Assembly (NCBI GenBank): GCA_045810265.1
Contig: JBJMWF010000517.1
Coordinates: 1 to 20,779, forward strand
Direction of reading: 5' to 3'
DNA length: 20,779 nucleotides
DNA from: Scleromatobacter sp045810265
GTDB taxonomy: Bacteria; Pseudomonadota; Gammaproteobacteria; Burkholderiales; Burkholderiaceae_C
Within the stretch, counting starts at the first letter, position 1; the number at the start of each line of letters is the position of its first letter. Positions 1-8,038 of the stretch are shown in pieces. A model generated the notes under the pieces. The model saw only the letters and a list, made by a program, of their open reading frames with translations. It made no database searches and was not told where the DNA came from. A program made the position numbers and the translations under genes.

Positions 1-3000
1 CATCAATCCGACGGCCGCGAACGACACCTTCAGCGCGACGGAGAACGCGTCGACGGCCACGCTGAACCTGGCGTCGAATGACACGCCGGTCGCAGGCGAG
101 ACCAACAGCTGGTCGGTCGCTTCGAACAGCACCGCCCACGGCACCATCACGCCGGCCGCCGATTTCGCGACCAGCGGCAAGTTCACGTACACGCCGAACC
201 CCGGCTTCAGTGGCGCCGACACTTTCACGTACACGGTCACCGACGGCTCGGGCCACACCTCCACCGCGACCGTGACGATCAACGTGGCACCGATCAATCC
301 GGCCGCCGCCAACGACACGTTCGGCGCGACTGAGAACGCCACCACCGGAACGCTGAACCTGGCGTCCAACGACACGCCCGTCGCGGGCGAGACGAACACC
401 TGGTCCCTCGCGTCCAACAGTACCGCCCACGGCAGCATCACCCCTGCGGCCGACTTCGCCACCAGCGGCAAATTCACCTACACGCCGAACGCGGGCTTCA
501 GCGGCGCCGACACGTTCACGTACACGGTGACCGACGGTTCGGGCCACGCTTCCACGGCCACCGTGACGATCAACGTGTCGGCGATCAACCCGACGGCCGC
601 CAACGACACGTTCTCGGCCACGGAAAACGCCACGACGGCCACGCTGAATCTGGCGTCCAATGACGCCCCCGTCGCCGGTGAAACGAACACCTGGTCGGTG
701 GCCTCGAACAACACTGGCCACGGCGCGATCACCCCCGCCGCCGACTTCGCCACCAGCGGCAAGTTCGTCTACACGCCGAACGCCGGCTTCAGCGGCGCCG
801 ACACCTTCACGTACACGATCACCGACGGTTCGGGCCACAGCTCGACGGCGACGGTCACGATCAACGTCGCGCCGATCAACCCCACGGCGGCGAACGACAC
901 CTTCGCCGCGACCGAGAATGCCTCCGCCGGCACGCTCAGCGTCAAGACCAACGACACGCCCGTTGCCGGCGAAACCAACACCTGGTCGGTCGCCTCGAAC
1001 AACACCGCCCACGGCACGATCACGCCGGCCGCGGACTTCGCGACCAGCGGCAACTTCGTCTATACGCCGAACGCGGGCTTCAACGGGGCCGACACTTTCA
1101 CGTACACAGTGACCGACGGCTCCGGCCACGCGTCCACCGCGACGGTGACCATCAACGTCGCCCCGATCAATCCGACGGCAGCCGACGACACGTTCTCGGC
1201 GGCTGAAAACGCCGCGACGGGCACGCTGAACCTCGCGTCGAACGACACGCCCGTCGCCGGCGAGACGAACACCTGGTCCGTCGCATCGACGAGCACCGCT
1301 CACGGCACCATCACCCCTGCCGCGGACTTCGCCACCAGCGGCAAGTTCGTGTACACGCCGAATGCCGGCTTCAGCGGCACCGACACCTTCAGCTATACGG
1401 TCACGGACGGTTCTGGCCACTCGTCCACCGCCACGGTCACGATCAACGTGGCGCCGATCAATCCGGGCGCCACCAACGACACTTTCAGCGCAACGGAGAA
1501 CGCCACGACGGCGACGCTGAACCTGGCGTCGAACGACACGCCGGTCGCCGGCGAGAGCAACACCTGGGCCGTCGCTTCCAACAACACCGCCCACGGCACC
1601 ATCACGCCGGCTGTGGACTTCGCGACCAGCGGCAAATTCACGTACACGCCCAACGCCGGCTTCAGCGGCACCGACACTTTCTCGTACACGATCACCGACG
1701 GCTCCGGGCACGGCTCGACGGCGACGGTCACGATCAACGTCGCCCCGATCGATCCGACGGCAGCCAACGACACGTTCTCAGCGACGGAAAACGCCGCGAC
1801 GGGCACGCTCAACCTCTCGTCCAACGACACCCCGGTCGCGGGCGAGGCCAACGCCTGGTCCGTCGCCTCGAACAGCACCGCCCACGGCACCATCACGCCG
1901 GCCGCCGACTTCGCGACCAGCGGCAAGTTCATCTATACGCCGAACGCCGGCTTCAGTGGCGCCGACACCTTCTCCTACACGATCACCGATGGCTCGGGCC
2001 ACTCGTCCACCGCCACCGTGACCATCAACGTCGCCGCCATCAATCCGACGGCCACGAGCGACACGTTCAGCGCGACGGAGAATGCGTCCACGGGCACGTT
2101 GAACCTGGCGTCGAACGACACGCCGGTCGCCGGCGAGACGAACACCTGGTCCGTCGCCTCGAACAACACCGCGCATGGCACGATCACGCCCGCTGCGGAC
2201 TTCGCGACAAGCGGCAAGTTCACGTATACGCCGAACCCGGGATTCAGCGGTGCCGACACCTTCACGTACACGGTCACCGATGGCTCCGGCCACGCGTCTA
2301 CCGCGACCGTGACGATCAACGTCGCCGCGATCAATCCGGCCGCCGCGAGCGACACGTTCAGCGCGACGGAGAACGCGTCCACGGGCACGTTGAACGTGGC
2401 GTCGAACGACACGCCGGTCACCGGTGAAACGAACACCTGGTCCGTCGCCTCGAACAACACCGCGCATGGCACGATCACGCCGGCCGCCGACTTCGCGACC
2501 AGCGGCAAGTTCAGCTACACGCCCAATGCCGGCTTCAGCGGCACCGACACCTTCTCGTACACGATCACAGACGGCTCGGGCCACGTGTCAACCGCCACGG
2601 TGACCATCAACGTCGTCCCGATCAACCCGACGGCCGCCAACGACACGTTCTCGGCGACGGAAAACGCCACGACGGGCACGCTGAACCTGGCGTCGAACGA
2701 CACGCCGGTCGCCGGCGAAACGAACACCTGGTCCGTTGCATCGACGAGCACCCCTCACGGCACCATCGCCCCGGCCGCGGATTTCGCCACCAGCGGCAAG
2801 TTCACCTACACGCCGGCCGCCGGCTTCAGCGGCGTCGACACGTTCTCATACACCGTCACCGACGGGTCGGGCCACGCGTCGACGGCCACCGTCACGATCA
2901 ACGTGTCGGCGATCAACCCGACGGCCGCCGACGATACGTTCTCGGCCACGGAAAACGCCACGACGGCAACGCTGAACCTGGCGTCGAACGACACGCCGGT

Positions 3001-6000
3001 CGCCGGCGAAACGAACACCTGGTCCGTTGCATCGACGAGCACCGCTCACGGCACCATCACCCCTGCCGCGGACTTCGCCACCAGCGGCAAGTTCGTGTAC
3101 ACGCCGAATGCCGGCTTCAGCGGCACCGATACCTTCTCGTACACGGTCACCGACGGCTCGGGCCACGCATCCACCGCCACGGTCACGATCAATGTGGCGC
3201 CGATCAACCCGATCGCTTCGAACGACACATTCTCCGCCACGGAAAACGCGAGCACCGGCACGCTCACCGTCAAGACCAACGACACGCCGGTCGCCGGCGA
3301 AACGAACACCTGGTCCGTCGCTTCGAACGCCACCGCCCACGGCACGATCACGCCGGCGGCCGACTTCGCGACCAGCGGCAAGTTCACCTACACGCCCAAC
3401 ACCGGCTTCAGCGGCGCCGACACGTTCTCGTACACGATCACCGATGGCTCCGGCCACACGTCGACGGCCACCGTCACGATCAACGTCGCGGCGATCAACC
3501 CGGCGGCCACGAACGACACGTTCTCCGCCACCGAGAACGCCTCGACGGGCATCTTGAACCTTGCGTCGAATGACACGCCCGTCGCCGGTGAAACGAACAC
3601 CTGGTCCGTCGCGTCGAACAACACGGCCCACGGCACCATCACGCCGGCTGCGGACTTCGCGACCAGCGGCAAATTCGTCTATACGCCCAATGCCGGCTTC
3701 AGCGGCGCCGACACGTTCAACTACACGGTCACCGATGGCTCGGGCCACGCATCCACCGCGACCGTGACCATCAACGTGGCCGCGATCAACCCGACGGCCA
3801 CGAACGACACCTTCTCGGCCACCGAGAACGGCACGACGGCCACGTTGAACCTGGCGTCGAACGACACACCGGTCGCCGGCGAGAGCAGCACCTGGTCGGT
3901 GGCCTCGAACAACACCGCCCACGGCACCATCACGCCCGCCGCCGACTTCGCGGCCAGCGGCAAGTTCACCTACACCGCGACCGCCGGCTTCAGCGGGCTG
4001 GACACCTTCTCGTACACGCTCACGGATGGGTCAGGCCACACGTCCACCGCCACGGTGACGATCAACGTCGCGCCGATCAACCCGACAGCCACGAACGACA
4101 CCTTCAGCGCGACCGAGAATGCCACGACGGCAACGCTGAACCTGGCGTCCAACGACACGCCCGTCGCGGGCGAGAGCAACACCTGGTCGGTCGCTTCGAA
4201 CTCGACGGCCCATGGCACCATCACGCCGGCCGCGGACTTCGCCACCAGCGGCAAATTCACGTACACGCCCAACGCGGGCTTCAGCGGCGCCGACACGTTC
4301 ACGTACACGATCACCGACGGCTCGGGCCACGCCTCCACGGCCACGGTGACGATCAACGTCGCGCCGATCAATCCGACCGCCGCGAACGACACGTTCTCGG
4401 CCACCGAGAACGCCCCGACAGGCACGCTGAACCTGGCCTCCAACGACACGCCGGTCGCGGGTGAGACCAACACCTGGTCGGTCGCGTCCAACGCCACGGC
4501 CCACGGCACCATCACGCCCGCGGCGGACTTCGCCGCCAGCGGCAAGTTCACGTACACGCCAAACGCCGGGTACAGCGGCGCCGATACCTTCACGTACACG
4601 GTCACCGACGGCTCCGGCCACGCGTCCACCGCGACGGTGACCATCAACGTGGCGCCGATCAACCCGATCGCCACCAACGACACGTTCTCCGCCACGGAAA
4701 ACGCAAGCACCGGCACGCTCACCGTCAAGACGAACGACACGTCGGTCGCCGGCGAGACGAAAACCTGGTCCGTCGCCTCGACCGCCACCGCGCACGGCAC
4801 GATCACGCCGGCCGCGGACTTCGCCACCAGCGGCAAGTTCACCTACACGCCGAACACCGGCTTCAACGGCGCCGACACCTTCTCGTACACGATCACCGAC
4901 GGCTCGGGCCACAGCTCGACGGCCACCGTCACGATCAACGTCGCGGCCATCAACCCCACCGCCACCAACGACTCGTTCTCCGCCACCGAAAACGCGAGCA
5001 CCGGCACGCTCACCGTCAAGACGAACGACACGCCGGTCGCCGGCGAGACGAACACCTGGTCCGTCGCCTCGAACAACACCGCGCACGGCACCATCACGCC
5101 GGCCGCGGACTTCGCCACCAGCGGCAAATTCACCTACACCCCGAACACCGGCTTCAGCGGCGCCGACACGTTCACGTACACGATCACCGACGGCTCGGGC
5201 CACTCGTCCACGGCCACCGTCACGATCAATGTCGCGCCGATCAATCCGGCGGCGGCGAACGACTCCTTCCAGGCCACCGAGAACGCCATCGTCGCGACGC
5301 TCAACCTGGCATCGAACGACACGCCGGTCGCCGGAGAAACCAACACCTGGTCGGTCGCCTCCAACACCACCGCCAACGGCACGATCACTCCTGCCGCGGA
5401 TTTCGCGACCAGCGGCAAGTTCAGCTACACCCCGAACGCCGGATTCAGCGGCACGGACACCTTCTCGTACACGCTGACGGACGGCTCCGGCCACTCGTCG
5501 ACCGCGACGGTGACGATCTTCGTCGCGGCGATCAATCCGACCGCCGTCAACGACGCCTTCACGGCGACGGCCAACGGGCCCACGCCCACGCTGAGCGTCC
5601 GGACCAACGACACGCCGGTCGCCGGCGAGACCAACACCTGGTCGGTCAAGACCAACCCGGCGCACGGGACGCTGACGCCGGCGGCCGACTTCGCCTCCAG
5701 CGGCAACTTCGTCTACACGCCCACTTCGGGCTACACCGGCGCGGACTCGTTCACCTACACGATCACCGACGGGTCAGGCCACAGCTCGACCGCCACCGTC
5801 GCCCTCACCGTGGCCGCCGAGGCAGTCCCCGTCGCGGTCGCCGACAGCTATACCGGCATCGAGAACACCCTGCTGGTGCTCAACGGCGCCGCCGGCACCG
5901 CCAACCATGCGCTCACCACCAACGACACGGACGCCAACGGCGACACCCTGACCGTCACGCAGATCAACGGCACGGCCATCGCCGCCGGCGGGTCGGTCGT

Positions 6001-7798
6001 GGTGACCGCAGGCGGCGTCACCGAGGGCACCGTGACGATGGACGCCAACGGCGTCATCTCGTTCAACCCGGCGACGAACTACTCGGGCAACGCGACGCTC
6101 ACCTACACGATCTCCGACGGCCATGGCGGCACCTCCACGGCGAACGTCACGATCGCGGTCGCCGCCGGCACCGACGACCCGACCGTCACCGCCGGTGCCA
6201 CCGGGCGCTGGCTGTTCAACGAGAACAGCGGGACGTCGACTCGCGATGCCTACGACAGCTACACCGGCACGCTGACCAACCTGAACAGCGCCGCCGGCGG
6301 CACCGCGCCCACCTGGATCACCGGCCACAACGGCACCGCCGGCTCGGCGCTGAGCTTCGACGGCAAGGGCGGCATCGTCTCGGTGCCGCTGGCCGACACC
6401 GCGCCGCTGGTGGCCACCAGCTCGCTGTCGGTGTGGTTCAACACGACGCAGGTGGGCTCGACCATCGGCTGGTCCAGCCCGTCCATCATCGGCGCCGAGC
6501 ACCAGGGCGACGCCAACGACATCCAGTGGGGCACGATCAACAACAAGGGTCAGATCGGCCTGGGACTGGGCAACGATCCCACCGGCGTCTACTCGACGCA
6601 GGCCGTCAACGACGGCAACTGGCATGACCTGACGATCACGCGCAGCGTGGCGGCGGACGGCTCGAGCTCGGTGTCGGTCTACATCGACGGCGTGCTGAGC
6701 AACAGCGCGACGCTCGCGGCGCAGTCGCCGGTCACCAGCGGCATCCCCACCAACGAGCTCGCCGGCTGGGGCTATACCAACGGCTGGACGGCGGCCGGCG
6801 CGGACACCACCTCCGGCGACGTCTACTACAAGGGCGCGCTCGACGACGCGCGCATCTACAGCCACGTGCTCACGGCCGACCAGGCCAAGGCTGTCTACAA
6901 CGTGGAGAACGGCTACGAGACCCAGGCCGTGGCCAACGACGGCGATGCCATCAAGCTGACCGTGACCGACACGCACGCCACGGCGCTGCACGTGATCGGC
7001 GTCGAGAACGGCATGACGCTGAGCGACGGCACGCACACCATCACCAGCGCCAGCAACTCGCAGGTGATCGACGTGACCGGCTGGAACCTCGGCTCGCTGC
7101 AGCTGACCAACGTGGGCACCGGCTCAGCGACGCTCGAGTTCGACGCGATCAACACCAACGCCTCCACCGGCCAGTCGGAGGACACCTCGACGTACCTCAG
7201 CGTCGTCAACGGCACCTCGCAGCTGGGCGGCACCGCAGGCAACGACACCTTGACGGCCAGCACCGGCAACGCCACCTTCATCTCGGGCGGCGCGGGCAAC
7301 GACACGATCACCGGCGGCGCCGGCAACGACCGCCTGCTCGCAGGGGTGGGCAACGACACGATCTCGGGTGGCGCCGGCAACGACCTGATCGTCGGCGGCA
7401 CCGGCACCGACACGCTGACCGGCGGCGCCGGCAACGACGTCTTCCGCTGGGAGCTCGGCGATCACGGCACGGCGGGCACGCCCAACGTCGACACCATCAA
7501 CGACTTCAGTTCGGCTGCCGGCAACAAGGACGTGCTGGACCTGCGCGACCTGCTGGGCGGTGCCAACCACAACGGCACCGATCCGGGCAACATCGCCAGC
7601 TTCCTGCACTTCGACCACTCGGGCAGCGACACCATCATCCACGTCAGTTCGACGGGCGGTTTCGCGAGCGGCTACAGCACCACGGTGGAAGACGAGACCA
7701 TCATCCTGAAGGGCGTGGACCTGACCTCTGCCGGCAGCAACAACGATTCGCAGATCATCCACCAGTTGCTGACGAACGGGCAGTTGCACCTGGGCTGA
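1..7798 (+). CDS. Giant RTX/LapA-like repeat adhesin, type I secreted (5' end outside window)
   Basis: The reading frame is open from base 2 to the TGA at 7798 (2598 visible residues), so the N-terminus is missing. Domains in order: twenty Ig-like (Big_17/cadherin-like) repeats of 97 residues (residues 1-1939); one divergent cadherin-like repeat ending DGHGGTSTANVTI (about 1940-2060); a LamG/concanavalin-like domain starting GRWLFNENSGT (about 2063-2305); a beta-rich stretch; about eight RTX nonapeptides of GGAGNDTIT type (about 2409-2481); and a C-terminal secretion domain with DVLDLRDLL (to 2598). No cysteine was seen, which fits RTX adhesins that fold outside the cell on calcium binding. 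By family knowledge this is a biofilm adhesin exported by an ABC transporter, fusion protein and TolC-like pore, then held at the surface by an N-terminal retention module until LapG cuts it. The convergent lapD and lapG genes and the nearby TolC gene support this. The true N-terminus and the LapG cleavage site cannot be seen, so I give no symbol. It could also be called BapA- or BpfA-like. Confidence 0.93.
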   Translation, partial: INPTAANDTFSATENASTATLNLASNDTPVAGETNSWSVASNSTAHGTITPAADFATSGKFTYTPNPGFSGADTFTYTVTDGSGHTSTATVTINVAPINPAAANDTFGATENATTGTLNLASNDTPVAGETNTWSLASNSTAHGSITPAADFATSGKFTYTPNAGFSGADTFTYTVTDGSGHASTATVTINVSAINPTAANDTFSATENATTATLNLASNDAPVAGETNTWSVASNNTGHGAITPAADFATSGKFVYTPNAGFSGADTFTYTITDGSGHSSTATVTINVAPINPTAANDTFAATENASAGTLSVKTNDTPVAGETNTWSVASNNTAHGTITPAADFATSGNFVYTPNAGFNGADTFTYTVTDGSGHASTATVTINVAPINPTAADDTFSAAENAATGTLNLASNDTPVAGETNTWSVASTSTAHGTITPAADFATSGKFVYTPNAGFSGTDTFSYTVTDGSGHSSTATVTINVAPINPGATNDTFSATENATTATLNLASNDTPVAGESNTWAVASNNTAHGTITPAVDFATSGKFTYTPNAGFSGTDTFSYTITDGSGHGSTATVTINVAPIDPTAANDTFSATENAATGTLNLSSNDTPVAGEANAWSVASNSTAHGTITPAADFATSGKFIYTPNAGFSGADTFSYTITDGSGHSSTATVTINVAAINPTATSDTFSATENASTGTLNLASNDTPVAGETNTWSVASNNTAHGTITPAADFATSGKFTYTPNPGFSGADTFTYTVTDGSGHASTATVTINVAAINPAAASDTFSATENASTGTLNVASNDTPVTGETNTWSVASNNTAHGTITPAADFATSGKFSYTPNAGFSGTDTFSYTITDGSGHVSTATVTINVVPINPTAANDTFSATENATTGTLNLASNDTPVAGETNTWSVASTSTPHGTIAPAADFATSGKFTYTPAAGFSGVDTFSYTVTDGSGHASTATVTINVSAINPTAADDTFSATENATTATLNLASNDTPVAGETNTWSVASTSTAHGTITPAADFATSGKFVYTPNAGFSGTDTFSYTVTDGSGHASTATVTINVAPINPIASNDTFSATENASTGTLTVKTNDTPVAGETNTWSVASNATAHGTITPAADFATSGKFTYTPNTGFSGADTFSYTITDGSGHTSTATVTINVAAINPAATNDTFSATENASTGILNLASNDTPVAGETNTWSVASNNTAHGTITPAADFATSGKFVYTPNAGFSGADTFNYTVTDGSGHASTATVTINVAAINPTATNDTFSATENGTTATLNLASNDTPVAGESSTWSVASNNTAHGTITPAADFAASGKFTYTATAGFSGLDTFSYTLTDGSGHTSTATVTINVAPINPTATNDTFSATENATTATLNLASNDTPVAGESNTWSVASNSTAHGTITPAADFATSGKFTYTPNAGFSGADTFTYTITDGSGHASTATVTINVAPINPTAANDTFSATENAPTGTLNLASNDTPVAGETNTWSVASNATAHGTITPAADFAASGKFTYTPNAGYSGADTFTYTVTDGSGHASTATVTINVAPINPIATNDTFSATENASTGTLTVKTNDTSVAGETKTWSVASTATAHGTITPAADFATSGKFTYTPNTGFNGADTFSYTITDGSGHSSTATVTINVAAINPTATNDSFSATENASTGTLTVKTNDTPVAGETNTWSVASNNTAHGTITPAADFATSGKFTYTPNTGFSGADTFTYTITDGSGHSSTATVTINVAPINPAAANDSFQATENAIVATLNLASNDTPVAGETNTWSVASNTTANGTITPAADFATSGKFSYTPNAGFSGTDTFSYTLTDGSGHSSTATVTIFVAAINPTAVNDAFTATANGPTPTLSVRTNDTPVAGETNTWSVKTNPAHGTLTPAADFASSGNFVYTPTSGYTGADSFTYTITDGSGHSSTATVALTVAAEAVPVAVADSYTGIENTLLVLNGAAGTANHALTTNDTDANGDTLTVTQINGTAIAAGGSVVVTAGGVTEGTVTMDANGVISFNPATNYSGNATLTYTISDGHGGTSTANVTIAVAAGTDDPTVTAGATGRWLFNENSGTSTRDAYDSYTGTLTNLNSAAGGTAPTWITGHNGTAGSALSFDGKGGIVSVPLADTAPLVATSSLSVWFNTTQVGSTIGWSSPSIIGAEHQGDANDIQWGTINNKGQIGLGLGNDPTGVYSTQAVNDGNWHDLTITRSVAADGSSSVSVYIDGVLSNSATLAAQSPVTSGIPTNELAGWGYTNGWTAAGADTTSGDVYYKGALDDARIYSHVLTADQAKAVYNVENGYETQAVANDGDAIKLTVTDTHATALHVIGVENGMTLSDGTHTITSASNSQVIDVTGWNLGSLQLTNVGTGSATLEFDAINTNASTGQSEDTSTYLSVVNGTSQLGGTAGNDTLTASTGNATFISGGAGNDTITGGAGNDRLLAGVGNDTISGGAGNDLIVGGTGTDTLTGGAGNDVFRWELGDHGTAGTPNVDTINDFSSAAGNKDVLDLRDLLGGANHNGTDPGNIASFLHFDHSGSDTIIHVSSTGGFASGYSTTVEDETIILKGVDLTSAGSNNDSQIIHQLLTNGQLHLG
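2..5818 (+). repeat. Array of twenty tandem 291-bp repeats (97-aa Ig-like units)
   Basis: Units begin with the codons for I-N-P (once I-D-P) at 2, 293, 584, 875 and every 291 bp to 5531. No indel occurs until unit 20, which is one codon short and is followed by unrelated sequence at 5819. Each unit carries NDTFSATEN, SNDTPVAGETNTWSVAS, HGTITPAADFATSGKF, YTPNAGFSGADTFSYT and TDGSGHASTATVTINV. Units 4, 12, 17, 18 and 20 carry a variant segment (SVKTND, TVKTND or SVRTND) in place of LNLASND. Unit 20 is the most divergent, as is usual at an array edge. DNA identity is lower than protein identity because of many synonymous changes, but some unit pairs share long identical stretches. The array continues past the left window edge, so the true copy number is unknown. 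Confidence 0.97.
7226..7444 (+). repeat. RTX calcium-binding nonapeptide block
   Basis: About eight consecutive nine-residue units follow the RTX pattern GGxGxDxxx, for example GGAGNDTIT, GGAGNDRLL, AGVGNDTIS, GGAGNDLIV, GGTGTDTLT and GGAGNDVFR. The second unit (STGNATFIS) is degenerate. In RTX proteins these turns bind calcium and form a parallel beta roll after export. This helps pull the chain through the type I channel. The block lies about 115 residues before the C-terminus, the normal place next to the secretion signal. Confidence 0.95.
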
Positions 7799-7830
7799 GC
7801 TGATCCCGACAACGCGGCGGGCCGCAGCAG

Positions 7831-8003
7831 AGGTGTCTGGCGACGGATCGTCCGCGCCATGACGCCGTTCGAAGGACCGCCATCGCTTGCGGACGGTTCG
7901 GTGCCTGACGCCGATCGGGATCGGCGTCAGGCACCGAACCGTGTCGCTGGCGAGATCGCCTCGAGGCCGGGGCCCGTGCGACACGATCCGTTGCCAGACA
8001 CCT
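7831..8003. repeat. Nested inverted repeats between convergent adhesin and lapD genes
   Basis: The 240-bp gap between the two converging genes holds a perfect 24-bp inverted repeat at 7893-7916 and 7919-7942 with a 2-base centre. This is flanked by a second inverted pair, 7831-7851 with 7983-8003, 21 bp with one mismatch. The outer arms (GGTGTCTGGCGACGGATC) and inner arms (GGTGCCTGACGCCGATC) resemble each other, so the element looks like two head-to-head pairs of one short palindromic unit. No T-run follows the stem on either strand, so a classical Rho-independent terminator is not shown. The structure could still end or protect both transcripts. A REP-like or miniature mobile element is the main alternative. 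Confidence 0.8.
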
Positions 8004-8038
8004 CCAGGGGCCCTGCCCTCGAAGCGATGCGGGCCGCC

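Noticed and set aside
478..5706. Many long minus-strand open frames across the repeat array, including one of over 500 codons
   Set aside because: They recur with the same 291-bp period as the plus-strand repeats and encode low-complexity Arg/Gly/Val-rich or inverted-repeat products. They are shadows of a GC-rich repetitive gene.
2..5818. CRISPR array
   Set aside because: The regular repeats are 291 bp long, contiguous, in frame and coding. There are no short repeats with unique spacers and no cas genes.
7893..7942. Classical Rho-independent terminator for the adhesin
   Set aside because: The stem is strong, but no T-run follows on either strand and the loop is only 2 bases. It is listed as an inverted repeat, with termination left as a possibility.
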